From an uncultured Senegalimassilia sp. (GTDB lineage Bacteria > Actinomycetota > Coriobacteriia > Coriobacteriales > Eggerthellaceae): a stretch of DNA of 64,000 nucleotides. Both the position numbers and the translations under genes were made by a program. This document shows positions 48,017 through 56,956 of the stretch, piece by piece (position 1 is the stretch's first letter; every line of letters starts with the position of its first letter). The notes under the pieces were generated by a model. It had not been told where the DNA came from. It saw only the letters and a list, made by a program, of their open reading frames with translations, and did not search any database. The stretch spans positions 124,001 through 188,000 of the forward strand of contig CAKTWI010000001.1 in assembly GCA_934630815.1 (NCBI GenBank), given 5' to 3'.

Positions 48017-48958
48017 ATGCTGGAAGTAGCCCTGGCTATCCCCTATTGGCTCGAGCTCGCCGCAACCATTGCGGGCGCCATCTTCGGAGCGCTCAGCGCG
48101 GTACGGGCGAAATACGACATCTTCGGCGTGTGCTGCATCGCCATCGTGGTCGGCCTGGCCGGCGGCATCACGCGCGACATCCTGCTGCAGGATTACGGTA
48201 TCTACGCCTTCCAGAAGCCGAACCTAATCCTTGCCTGCATCGTAGCCGGCATCGTGGCGTTCTACTTCGGCAAGCTCATGACGTACTTCGACCCGTTCAT
48301 GGACTTCTTGGACAACCTGTCGGTTGCGCTGTGGGCCATCATCGGCACGGGCAAGGCGCTCTCCGCCGGCCTCGACCTGGTGCCCGCCGTCATCCTGGGC
48401 ACCATCACCGCAAACGGCGGCGGCATCGTGCGCGACATCTGCATGAACCGGGAACCGGAGGCGTTCCAAGCGGGCACGGTGTACGTGAGCGCGGCGCTCA
48501 TCGGAGCGCTTGCCTTCGCCGTCATGAAGCAGAACCATCTGCTCGACCAGTATGCGGCCATCACGTGCGTCGTGCTGGTCATGGGCATCCGCTACGCCTC
48601 GCTGGCGTTCGGCTGGCGAACCCGCCCGGCGCGTGACTACTCCGACGTGGTCACGCAGGCCGTCGCCCAACCGGTCAAGCGCATGGCCAACCGCGTGCGC
48701 GCCCGTCGCCGCCCCACCGGCTTCCAGGCTCAGACCACCGGCCTGACCGGCCCCATCCCCCCGGTTACCGCCATGGGCGTCACCGGCAGCATGCCGCCCA
48801 TCACCTCTCCGAGCGCCACCGGCAGCATGGCCCCTATCGCATCCGACGGCTCGTCGTCGGATAGCGCCTTGGGCAACGGCGTTACCAGCACCGACGGCGA
48901 GAACCGCTGCTATCCGGAAAGCGACGACCAGCCCCCGCGCCCCGAGAGCGAGACGTAA
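48017..48958 (+). CDS. TRIC/UPF0126-family membrane protein with a disordered tail
   Basis: The first about 205 residues form the seven-helix UPF0126 fold of two pseudo-repeats, each with a glycine-rich turn and RD: GLAGGITRDILLQDY and TANGGGIVRDICMN. Bacterial homologues are related to trimeric intracellular cation (TRIC) channels. The remaining about 105 residues are a basic then Pro/Thr/Ser/Gly-rich tail with TG-(P/S)-(I/M)-PP repeats (for example TGPIPPVTAMG, TGSMPPI), probably cytoplasmic and disordered, unusual for the family. AAAGGG ribosome site. Confidence 0.87.
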   Translation: MLEVALAIPYWLELAATIAGAIFGALSAVRAKYDIFGVCCIAIVVGLAGGITRDILLQDYGIYAFQKPNLILACIVAGIVAFYFGKLMTYFDPFMDFLDNLSVALWAIIGTGKALSAGLDLVPAVILGTITANGGGIVRDICMNREPEAFQAGTVYVSAALIGALAFAVMKQNHLLDQYAAITCVVLVMGIRYASLAFGWRTRPARDYSDVVTQAVAQPVKRMANRVRARRRPTGFQAQTTGLTGPIPPVTAMGVTGSMPPITSPSATGSMAPIASDGSSSDSALGNGVTSTDGENRCYPESDDQPPRPESET

Positions 48959-49287
48959 GGGCTCCACAAGCCGCGCCGGGCGTCTGCCGGGAGTTCCATC
49001 GGGAAAGCGTGCGCGGCCCCGACTGACAGCCGCCCCGTCCGTTAGGACTTCCACCGGCAAAAGCATCCACGGCCCCGGGCGCCCAGCTGGCAGCCTCACC
49101 CCCACCGCCAGCTGGGGCATCCGCCCCAGCTGTTGCGGAAACGGGGCTTGCAATATAACGGGATGTTGACGGTTCGCGTCTTTCGCAACGCCACCGTGGA
49201 TTCCCCGTTTCCAGCACGTTAACTTGCGTTACACTTTGGAATCGCACGTGCGAACGTGGTAGGTACTTGTTCTTAGAAGGAGACCCC
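48959..49287. other. Intergenic region before the DUF47 gene
   Basis: About 330 nt without a gene. It has two imperfect direct repeats of about 30 nt (near 48990 and 49047: (G/A)CTTCCA(C/T)CGG...CGGCCCCG) and an inverted repeat GGAAACGGGG/CCCCGTTTCC (49137-49146 with 49203-49212). A TACACT -10-like box lies near 49230. I see no known RNA family. Confidence 0.45.
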
Positions 49288-49917
49288 ATGGGCAGGAAGC
49301 ACAAGTTCGACTATTTCGGCGCATTCGAGCAGCACTCGAAGCTGGCCGTCGCCGAGTCGGCGTTGCTAGTTGAAACCATCGAGCAGTTCACGGAAGCATC
49401 CGCGCTCGAAGAGAACACGCAGAAGGCGCATGAGATCGAGCACGAGGGCGACACGATCAACCACAAGATCTTCAAGACGGTCGCCACCGACTTCATCACC
49501 CCCATCGACCGCGAGGACATCATCGAGATGTGCCAGGCGCTCGACGACATCGTCGACGACATCGAAGACGTCATGCTGCGCTTCTACATGTACGACATCC
49601 ACTTCATGCACGACCAGGCCATCGAGTTCGCGAAGCTCATCCAGGGCAGCTGCGAGGCGCTCGACAACGCCATGTGCGACTTCCACAACTTCAAGAAGTC
49701 GAAGAACTTCGTGAACCTCATCGTGAAGGTCCACGACCTCGAGGAGCAGGCCGACCAGCTCTACACCCAGGTCATCCGCGACTTGCACGTGAAAGATTAT
49801 GACAACCCCATGCGCGTGTACGTATGGACGAACCTGTTCGACAGCATGGAAGCCTGCTGCGACGCATGCGAGCTTGCCGCCGACGTCATGAACACCATCA
49901 TGCTGAAGAACGTGTAG
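49288..49917 (+). CDS. DUF47/PhoU-like phosphate transport accessory protein
   Basis: A 209-residue all-helical protein of the DUF47 (YkaA/TIGR00153) family: EHEGDTINHKIF is the first metal-binding ExxxD-like PhoU motif and HDLEEQADQLYTQV the second. DUF47 proteins are normally encoded next to a PiT-type phosphate permease and modulate it; no pit gene is adjacent here and a terminator follows, so it is an orphan in this window. AGAAGGAG precedes the ATG at 49288. Confidence 0.9.
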   Translation: MGRKHKFDYFGAFEQHSKLAVAESALLVETIEQFTEASALEENTQKAHEIEHEGDTINHKIFKTVATDFITPIDREDIIEMCQALDDIVDDIEDVMLRFYMYDIHFMHDQAIEFAKLIQGSCEALDNAMCDFHNFKKSKNFVNLIVKVHDLEEQADQLYTQVIRDLHVKDYDNPMRVYVWTNLFDSMEACCDACELAADVMNTIMLKNV

Positions 49918-49946
49918 GCACAGGCCACACAAACCCATAGAAACGC

Positions 49947-49974
49947 GAAAGGCCCGCTCACGCGGGCCTTTCTC
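49947..49974. terminator. Bidirectional terminator
   Basis: Perfect 11-bp stem GAAAGGCCCGC/GCGGGCCTTTC with TCAC loop (49947-49957 with 49962-49972) between convergent genes. Confidence 0.9.
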
Positions 49975-50006
49975 ATGCAATCGCAAGTTTGCGACCAGGC
50001 TGCGCC

Positions 50007-50666
50007 TTATGCGTAGAAGGCGAACACGCGGCGACGCTCGCCGCCGATGGTGGTCAGGTTGCCGTGGCCGGGCAGGACCACCGTGTCGTCGGGCAGGACC
50101 GCCAGGCGCTTGAGCGACTTGCGCATGGCTGACATGCTGCCGCCGCTGAAGTCGGTGCGGCCGATGGAGCCGAAGAACAGCGTGTCGCCGGCGATCAGGA
50201 CCGGCTTGGCATCCAGGCGCTCGGTGAGCGAGGAATCCAGGAACAGGCACATGCTGCCCTCGGTGTGGCCGGGGGTGCTAATGACCTTCCACGGCATGTC
50301 GCCGATCTTCACCACGTCGCCGTGGTTGACGCGCTGGTCGACCGGGCATGCGGGGAACTTCTGATCGTCGCGCGGCACGGGCTTGTCGCCGCAGATCATG
50401 TCGGCGTCGATGGCCGAGGCGATGACGGTGGCGCCCGTAAGGCTGCGCAGCTCGGCGGCGGCCGCCACATGATCGGAGTGGCGATGCGTCAGCACGATGG
50501 CGTCGAGTTTACGCCCGCCCAGCGCCGCCGCGATCTTCTTCGCGTCGCTTGCGGGGTCCACCACGAAGGTGGCGGAGCCGTCCGACACGACGTACACGTT
50601 GGTCTGATACGGCCCCAGAACCAGGAACGACGCGTCGACGCACGTTCCCTTCACCTTATATGCCAT
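50007..50666 (-). CDS. Metallo-beta-lactamase-fold hydrolase, glyoxalase II-like
   Basis: A 219-residue MBL-fold enzyme: THRHSDH (HxHxDH dinuclear metal motif), the third histidine in TPGHTEGSM, the bridging aspartate in AGDTLFFGSIGRTD, and PGHGNLTTI at the C-terminus. The GRTD motif and size match glyoxalase II/ YcbL-like hydrolases. No substrate-binding C-terminal helical domain of true glyoxalase II is present. A perfect AGGAGG precedes the ATG. Confidence 0.9.
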   Translation of the reverse strand: MAYKVKGTCVDASFLVLGPYQTNVYVVSDGSATFVVDPASDAKKIAAALGGRKLDAIVLTHRHSDHVAAAAELRSLTGATVIASAIDADMICGDKPVPRDDQKFPACPVDQRVNHGDVVKIGDMPWKVISTPGHTEGSMCLFLDSSLTERLDAKPVLIAGDTLFFGSIGRTDFSGGSMSAMRKSLKRLAVLPDDTVVLPGHGNLTTIGGERRRVFAFYA

Positions 50667-50774
50667 GTTGTCCTCCTAAATCAGTATCTTCGAGCGTCGA
50701 GGGCGGAGCGCCCCCCTCAACATTGCAACGGGAAGAGCCCTTCGTCAAACAACCCCTCCCCAACGAACCGGAGC

Positions 50775-50810
50775 GGGAAACCCGCCGCCTCGGAACCCCC
50801 GAGGCGGCGG
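50775..50810 (-). terminator. Terminator after rel
   Basis: Perfect 12-bp stem CCGCCGCCTCGG/CCGAGGCGGCGG (50782-50793 with 50799-50810) followed on the minus strand by GTTTCCC, 17 nt beyond the rel stop at 50827. Confidence 0.7.
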
Positions 50811-50826
50811 CCCCGCAAAGCCCTTG

Positions 50827-53238
50827 CTACAGTAGGGCGGAATCCTTCCCTCCGCCTACCTTCGGCACCATGCGGCGGGCGTCGAACACGCCCTCGAGCG
50901 CCTTGAGCTTGCTGAGGATGATGTCAATGTGCGTGATGTCGCTGACCTGGAACAGGAAGCGCATCTCGGCCATGCCGTCGCGGTGCGACACCGTGTTCGA
51001 CGAAAGCACGTTCGCCCCCATGCCCGACAGCACGAGCACGACATCGGAGAGCAGCTGCAGACGGTCGAGCGCCTCGATGTAGACCTCCACCTTGAACGAC
51101 GTGTTCTTCGGCAGGTCGCTTTCCCAATGCACCTTCATGATGCGCTCGGGCTGGGCCATGAGCTCCTTGGCGTTCGGGCAGTCGCGCCGGTGCACCGACA
51201 CGCCGCGGCCGCGCGTGACGAAGCCGATGATGTCGTCGCCCGGCACGGGATTGCAGCAGCGCGACAGGCGCACGAGCGCACCTTCCACGCCTTCCACCAC
51301 CACGCCGTTGGAGCTTTTCGTCTCGTGCTTCTTCGGCTTGTTCACCAGCGTGAGCATGGGCGGCAGCTTGCCGGTGGTCATGGCCGCCGTGCCCAGGTTC
51401 AGCGGATCGGGCTGCTGATCGCCCTTGCGACCCAGCTCGGCGAGCAGGCGGTTAGCCACGCTTTGCACGCTCTCCTTGCTGGTGCCGATATTGACCAGCA
51501 TGTCGTCGGCGTCCTTGTAGCCCAGGTGCTCGGCGACGGTGCGCAGCGCGCGCTCGGAGCGGGTGTTGGAGATGCCCAGGCCGTGCTTGCGCATCTCGCG
51601 CGCCAGCTTGTCGCGGCCGCTGAGCAGGTCGTCGGCACGGGTGACCTTGCTGAAGTACGCGCGGATCTTGTTGCGGGCGCTGGGCGTCTTCACAATGTTG
51701 AGCCAGTCGCGGCTGGGGCTTGCCGACTTCTGCGTGAGGATCTCCACGCGGTCGCCCAGCTGCAGCTCGTAGGCCAGCGGCACGATAGCGCCGTTGACCT
51801 TCGCGCCCACGCAATGGTTGCCCACCTCGGTGTGGATGGCATAGGCGAAGTCGACGGGCGTGGATCCGGCACGCAGGCTCATGGCCTCGCCCTTCGGCGT
51901 GAACACGAACACCTCGGTGGGCGCCAGGTCCACCTTCAGGTCCTTCAGGAACTCGCGCGAATCGTGCGTCTCGTCCTGCCAGTCCACCATCTCGCGCAGC
52001 CAGGCCAGCTGCTTGTCCATGGAGTCGTTGCCGCCGCGGCCGCCCTTCTCCTTATAGCGCCAGTGCGCCGCCACGCCGTACTCGCTTTGGCGGTGCATCT
52101 CCTCGGTGCGGATCTGCACCTCGAGCGGCCTGCCGGCGGGGCCGATGACCGTGGTGTGCAGGCTTTGGTACATGTTGAACTTCGGCATGGCGATGTAGTC
52201 TTTGAACCGCCCGGGCATGGGGTGCCACAGCGTGTGCACCGCGCCCAGCGCCGAATAGCAGTCCTTCACCGACTTGACGATGATGCGCACAGCGATCAGG
52301 TCGTAGATCTCGGAGAAGCCCTTGCCCTTCTTCGCCATCTTCTGATAGATGCTGTACAGGTGCTTAGGGCGACCCATGATCTGCGCCTGGATGCTCACCT
52401 TGTCCATCTCGCCGCGCAGCACGGAGATGACCTGGTCAAGGTACTCCTCGCGCTCGGAACGGCTTTCGGTGACCATGCGCGAGACCTGCTTGAACTTGTT
52501 GGGCTCGAGGTAATAGAAGCTCAGGTCCTCGAGCTCCCATTTGATGGAGTTGATGCCCAGGCGGTGCGCGATGGGCGCATAGATCTCAAGCGTCTCGCGC
52601 GATTTGAAGATGCGACGGTCCTCCTTGAGCGCAGCCAGGGTGCGCATGTTGTGCAGGCGGTCGGCCAGCTTGATGACGATGACGCGGATGTCCTTGCTCA
52701 TGGCGACGAACATCTTTCGGATGGTGGCCGCCTGCTCGTCGGTGAGGGTTTCCACCTCGATGCGCGTGATCTTGGTGACGCCGTCGACCAGCTGCGCCAC
52801 ATGCGGACCGAACTCCTGATCGACCAGCTGGCTGGTCACGTCGGTGTCCTCCACGGTGTCGTGCAGAAGCGCCGCGCACAGCGTTTCCACGTCCATGCGC
52901 AGGTCGGCCAGGATGATGGCCACCTCCACCGGGTGCGCGATGAACGGCTCGCCCGATTTGCGGCACGCGCCCTCATGGGCGCTGGCGGCGAAGCGGAAGG
53001 CCTTCTCGAGCTTGGCCTCCTCCTCGTCGGTCAGGTAGCCGCGCGTCATGTCCTGCAGGTCGGCAAAGCGCTCATCGGGGGTTTTCTCGCCCTTGGGCAT
53101 CACCTTCGTGGCCTCGGTGGAAAACGCCTTCTCCGCCACGTGCGGGCGGCCCAGCAGGCTATCGTCGACGGTTTGCCGGACCACGTCAGGCTGCGCCCCC
53201 AGCAGGTTCTGGTCCGATCGGCTATTCGACTTGTTCAT
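50827..53238 (-). CDS. rel: Bifunctional (p)ppGpp synthetase/hydrolase (Rel)
   Basis: Stringent-response enzyme making and degrading (p)ppGpp. Domains in the 803-residue protein: HD hydrolase (HDTVEDT near residue 135), synthetase (about 285-400; GRPKHLYSIYQKM, YQSLHTTV), TGS (about 440-510; VFVFTPKGEAMSLRAGSTPVDFAY), a cysteine motif RLSRCCNPVPGDDIIGFVTRGRGVSVHRRDC typical of the zinc-finger/CC domain, and a C-terminal ACT domain. Both catalytic halves look intact. AAAGGAGG precedes the ATG at 53238; that site and start lie within the 3' end of the recJ-like gene, so the two overlap by 17 nt and are probably coupled. Confidence 0.96.
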   Translation of the reverse strand: MNKSNSRSDQNLLGAQPDVVRQTVDDSLLGRPHVAEKAFSTEATKVMPKGEKTPDERFADLQDMTRGYLTDEEEAKLEKAFRFAASAHEGACRKSGEPFIAHPVEVAIILADLRMDVETLCAALLHDTVEDTDVTSQLVDQEFGPHVAQLVDGVTKITRIEVETLTDEQAATIRKMFVAMSKDIRVIVIKLADRLHNMRTLAALKEDRRIFKSRETLEIYAPIAHRLGINSIKWELEDLSFYYLEPNKFKQVSRMVTESRSEREEYLDQVISVLRGEMDKVSIQAQIMGRPKHLYSIYQKMAKKGKGFSEIYDLIAVRIIVKSVKDCYSALGAVHTLWHPMPGRFKDYIAMPKFNMYQSLHTTVIGPAGRPLEVQIRTEEMHRQSEYGVAAHWRYKEKGGRGGNDSMDKQLAWLREMVDWQDETHDSREFLKDLKVDLAPTEVFVFTPKGEAMSLRAGSTPVDFAYAIHTEVGNHCVGAKVNGAIVPLAYELQLGDRVEILTQKSASPSRDWLNIVKTPSARNKIRAYFSKVTRADDLLSGRDKLAREMRKHGLGISNTRSERALRTVAEHLGYKDADDMLVNIGTSKESVQSVANRLLAELGRKGDQQPDPLNLGTAAMTTGKLPPMLTLVNKPKKHETKSSNGVVVEGVEGALVRLSRCCNPVPGDDIIGFVTRGRGVSVHRRDCPNAKELMAQPERIMKVHWESDLPKNTSFKVEVYIEALDRLQLLSDVVLVLSGMGANVLSSNTVSHRDGMAEMRFLFQVSDITHIDIILSKLKALEGVFDARRMVPKVGGGKDSALL

Positions 53239-56200
53239 TTCCAGCCTCCTTTGCAACGGCGGTGGTGGGCAGGATGGGATGCGATACGCGCCTCTGCAGG
53301 TCGGCGGCATTGCTGCGCATGACCCAATCGCGGAACGCATGGAAGATCTCGCGCTCGTCCATTCCCTCGCGATAGCGCACGCTGTCGGTGAGCTGCACCT
53401 TGTCCTGCGTGTCCTTCACATGGATGGAGCGAACCAGCCCGTCGGGGCCGAACATGGCATGCGCCTCGATAAGCCCCAGCTCGCGGAACACCGCCACGGC
53501 GCACGTGACCGATGCCGTGTTCACCGGGAAGATATCGGTGGACACGTTCTTGGCCAGCTCAGCGTCGCTGGTGGTGAAGAACAGCGTGTCGGAGGCGCGC
53601 TGCATGGCGCGCAGCTTGCGGTACACCTGCGCCAAGCTGTCGTGGCACGGCGTCATGTCCGCCAGGATGCGCTCATTGAGGGCGCAGTCGTTGCGGCTGA
53701 ACAGCAGGTGCACGCAGGCCGGCTTGCCGTCACGTCCAGCGCGGCCCGACATCTGGTTGAATTCTATCTCGTTGAAGGGCATGTGGTACAGCACCACGTG
53801 GCGGATGTTCGGGATATCCACGCCCTCGCCGAACGCGCTGGTGGCGATAAGCACCAAAAGCGCGTCGGTGCGGAACAGCTGCTCGATGCGCTTGCGCTCG
53901 CTGCGCGACAAGCCGGCGTTGTAGAAGCCGATGAGCGGCGCCACCTGCGGCGCGTGCTTGCGCAGCGCGCGGGCGACGGCCACGGACTGCTCGCGGGAGT
54001 TCACGAACACCACCGTCTTCTCGCCGGTTGCCACCAGATTGGCCAGGTAGTTGTCGCGGCTGGGCACGTTGCGGCGGTCGTCCAGGCGCAGATTCGGGCG
54101 ATCGGAGGCGTCGAACACGCACGCGTCGATGGGCAGCTCGCGGCGCACCGCCTGGGCGCACTCGTCGTCGGCCGTGGCGGTGAGCGCGAGCACCGTGGGG
54201 TCGCCCAGCCTGCGCACCGCGGTGCCGATGGTGGCGTACGCCTCGCGTTGGCCGGCGCGCGCCAGGCCCACGTGGTGCGCTTCGTCGACCACCACGAACT
54301 TCACGCGCCCGGTGTAGGCGAACGAATCGGCGTGCCAGGCCAAGAACTCGGGCGTGGTCAGCGCGATATCCACGCTGCCGTCGGCCAGGCCCGCGAACGC
54401 CTGACGGCGCTCGTCGACCGTGGACTCGCCGGTGAGCGTGACCACGGTGATGCCGAAGGGCGCCAGCGCCTCGCGCAGATGGAACGCCTGGTCGGCGATG
54501 AGCGCGCGCAGCGGGTACACGAACAGGCTGGCCTCGCGGGCCGCCAGGGCGCGCAGCGTGGCGTGCACCTGGAAGGTCAGCGATTTGCCGCGGCCCGTGA
54601 CCATGACGCCGAGCACCGACTTGCCTTCGGCAAGGTTATCCAAGATGTCGCGTTGGGCCTGGTGAAGCTGGCCGTCGCCGATGATGGCGCGCACGATGTG
54701 CTCGCGCAGGCGCTGCGGGTCCTGACGCGCCATGGCCTCCCAATGGGCGCGGTTGACCTCCAGCTCGTTCTCGTATTCCTCGACCGCCTCGGGGTCGTGC
54801 GGCGCGTCGGCGCACAGCTCCTCGTCGCGCGTGGCGTACAGGTCGCTCACGAAGCTGAGGTTCTCCGGGTTCAGGCACGCCTCCAGGGCGGCGCACGTGC
54901 GCGCCGGCGACAGCGACTTGAGCATGGCCTTCACGCTGCGGCGGTTCTTCCATTCGTCGATCTGCACCTCGAACGCGGCGTTCACCACGCTGTCGGTCTT
55001 CATGAGCGCCTCGATGTCGTTGCAGTGGAACATGATGCCGGCCACCGTGGTGCGCCCGTTGGAAAGCGAGCACGAGAAATGGTTGCGCTCGGCGCCCACC
55101 GCGCGGCTGTGCAGCAGCGTGACGTCGCGCGCCAGATACACGGGCACGGGATGTTCTTGGCCGAACGGGGCCAGAGCATCGAGCTGCGCCACGTTGCGCA
55201 GCGTGAGCTCGTCGAGGTTCACGCAGGCGTCGATGGTGATGAGGGGATGGAACGCCCCCTCGGGCAGCGCGTCCATGTACTCGCACAGGCGGCGTTCGAA
55301 CTCGGGGAGCTTCTCGGTGGGAAGCGTCACGCCCACGGCCGCCTCGTGCCCGCCGAAGCGCAGCAGCAGGTCGGAGCAGCTTTCCACGGCCTTGAACAGG
55401 TTGACCTGGCCCACGCTGCGGCCGCTGCCGCGCGCCTCGTCGCCGTCGATGGTGAACAGCAGGCAGGGCACGCCGTAGGTGTTCACCAGGCGGCTGGCCA
55501 CGATGCCCTTCACGCCCTCGTGCCACCCTTCGCCGGCCACCACCAGGGCGCGCTGGCCCTTGTAGGTTTCGGCGGCCTGGGCCTTGGCGATCTCGGAGAG
55601 CTCCGCCTCGATGGCTCGGCGCTGGTCGTTGACGCTCTCGAGGCGCTGCGCCTGCTGGTTGGCCTGCTCGAAGTCGTCGGTGAGCAGAAGGTCGAGCGCC
55701 AGCTGCGCGTCGCCCATGCGGCCGGCGGCGTTCAGACGCGGGATGATGGAGAAGCTGAGGTTGGTGGCGGTGACCTGCTTGCCGGAGACTCCGGAGGTGT
55801 CGAGCAGCGCGGCGATGCACGGGCGCGGCGCCTGGTTGATGCGGCGCAGGCCGTCGGCCACCAGGGCGCGGTTCTCATCGCGCATGGGCATGAGGTCGGC
55901 GATGGTGCCGAGCGTGACGAAGTCGGTGTACTGGCGCCACAGGTGCGGCTTGCCGAAGCGACCGCCCAGCGCCTGCACCATCTTGAGCGCCACGCCCACG
56001 CCGGCCAGGATGGCGCTGGGGCAGGCGGGATCGCGCTTCGGGTCCGCCACAGGCACGCCCTCGGGCACCAGGTCGGAGGGCTCGTGATGGTCGGTGACGG
56101 CCACTTCGATGCCGCGCTCCTGCAGCAGGCGCACCTCCGCCTTGCAGGCGATGCCGCAGTCGACGGTGACTAGGAAGTCAGGTTTGACCTGCGACAAGCG

Positions 56201-56587
56201 CTCGATGGCCGCCGGGGTGATGGCGTAGCCCTCCTCGAAGCGGCGGGGGATGAACGGCGTGACGCGCGCGCCGAACTCGCGCAGGCCGCGCGTCATGACG
56301 GTGGTGGCGGAGATGCCGTCCAAGTCGAAATCGCCGAACACGAGGATGTGGTCGCCGCGGCGGATGGCGGCCTCGAGCGCATCGGCGGCCTCGGACAGCC
56401 CGGGGATGATGTAAGGGTCGCGCCAGTCGCGGTCCAGCGACGGCGTGAGGAAACGGTTCGCGGCTTCCGGGGTGTCGATGCCGCGCGAGACGAGCGTGGC
56501 CGCGATGAAGTGAGGCATGTGCAGCTCGCGCTGCAGGCATGCGACCGCCTCGGGCTCTGCCGCCTTGATGTTGAATCTGGCAGACAT
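53222..56587 (-). CDS. recJ: RecJ single-strand exonuclease fused to a RecQ-like helicase
   Basis: A 1,121-residue fusion. Residues about 1-585 are RecJ: VFGDFDLDGISA (motif I), TVDCGIA, TDHHEPSD (DHH motif, about residue 167), and the DHHA1 part with RSVGQVNLFKAV and LLRFGGHEAAVG. From about residue 640 comes an SF2 helicase: Q-motif-like QAQRDIL, Walker A TGRGKS (about 666), VVVDEAHHVG (DEAH, about 767), LTATADDE (motif III), ATSAFGEGVD (V) and QMSGRAGRDG (VI). RQC and HRDC domains of RecQ are absent. RecJ and RecQ cooperate in resecting breaks; here they are one polypeptide. Rel overlaps its 3' end. Confidence 0.93.
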   Translation of the reverse strand: MSARFNIKAAEPEAVACLQRELHMPHFIAATLVSRGIDTPEAANRFLTPSLDRDWRDPYIIPGLSEAADALEAAIRRGDHILVFGDFDLDGISATTVMTRGLREFGARVTPFIPRRFEEGYAITPAAIERLSQVKPDFLVTVDCGIACKAEVRLLQERGIEVAVTDHHEPSDLVPEGVPVADPKRDPACPSAILAGVGVALKMVQALGGRFGKPHLWRQYTDFVTLGTIADLMPMRDENRALVADGLRRINQAPRPCIAALLDTSGVSGKQVTATNLSFSIIPRLNAAGRMGDAQLALDLLLTDDFEQANQQAQRLESVNDQRRAIEAELSEIAKAQAAETYKGQRALVVAGEGWHEGVKGIVASRLVNTYGVPCLLFTIDGDEARGSGRSVGQVNLFKAVESCSDLLLRFGGHEAAVGVTLPTEKLPEFERRLCEYMDALPEGAFHPLITIDACVNLDELTLRNVAQLDALAPFGQEHPVPVYLARDVTLLHSRAVGAERNHFSCSLSNGRTTVAGIMFHCNDIEALMKTDSVVNAAFEVQIDEWKNRRSVKAMLKSLSPARTCAALEACLNPENLSFVSDLYATRDEELCADAPHDPEAVEEYENELEVNRAHWEAMARQDPQRLREHIVRAIIGDGQLHQAQRDILDNLAEGKSVLGVMVTGRGKSLTFQVHATLRALAAREASLFVYPLRALIADQAFHLREALAPFGITVVTLTGESTVDERRQAFAGLADGSVDIALTTPEFLAWHADSFAYTGRVKFVVVDEAHHVGLARAGQREAYATIGTAVRRLGDPTVLALTATADDECAQAVRRELPIDACVFDASDRPNLRLDDRRNVPSRDNYLANLVATGEKTVVFVNSREQSVAVARALRKHAPQVAPLIGFYNAGLSRSERKRIEQLFRTDALLVLIATSAFGEGVDIPNIRHVVLYHMPFNEIEFNQMSGRAGRDGKPACVHLLFSRNDCALNERILADMTPCHDSLAQVYRKLRAMQRASDTLFFTTSDAELAKNVSTDIFPVNTASVTCAVAVFRELGLIEAHAMFGPDGLVRSIHVKDTQDKVQLTDSVRYREGMDEREIFHAFRDWVMRSNAADLQRRVSHPILPTTAVAKEAGNEQVE

Positions 56588-56615
56588 GGTGGGTACCTAC
56601 TTATTGCAGTGCTTT

Positions 56616-56643
56616 CCTATAGTTCGCCTCTATTGTCGCACAA
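56616..56643 (-). promoter_or_regulatory. Possible promoter of recJ-rel
   Basis: On the minus strand TTGTGC (56638-56643), 16-nt spacer, TATAGG (56616-56621), about 30 nt before the ATG. Confidence 0.35.
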
Positions 56644-56956
56644 GTGCATGGCGGCACCGCCGGGAAGTGCCGCGGTCGGCGGGCAACGTGGCAAGCGGTT
56701 CGGGCGATGCGCCCGAATGCGCTGCGGAAGCGCGGGGACGGGCGCGGCCACGCGATGCCGTCCCGGCTGCCGCGCCCGCGCCATACCCGTTGCCGCGCGA
56801 CGCCGCCCCGGCCGCCGCGTCCCTGCCGCCTCGGCCACCGCATGCGCAGCCGCCCCGTTCGCAGCTTTTTTGCAGCCTTTCGCCCTTAGCCCGCAGCCTG
56901 ACGCGAGCGTGCGATAATGGGGCCTTCCTACCCTGAACAACGTGCAGGAGCATCGC
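56644..56956. other. GC-rich divergent intergenic region
   Basis: About 310 nt between recJ and pfp. Very GC-rich with an arginine/proline-coding look in several frames but no start or family. A GATAAT box at 56913-56918 may be the pfp -10. Confidence 0.45.

Noticed and set aside
53048..56173. Open plus-strand frame of 1,041 codons opposite recJ
   Set aside because: It is the mirror of a strongly supported RecJ-helicase gene in GC-rich DNA; its product is low-complexity His/Arg/Val-rich with no family.
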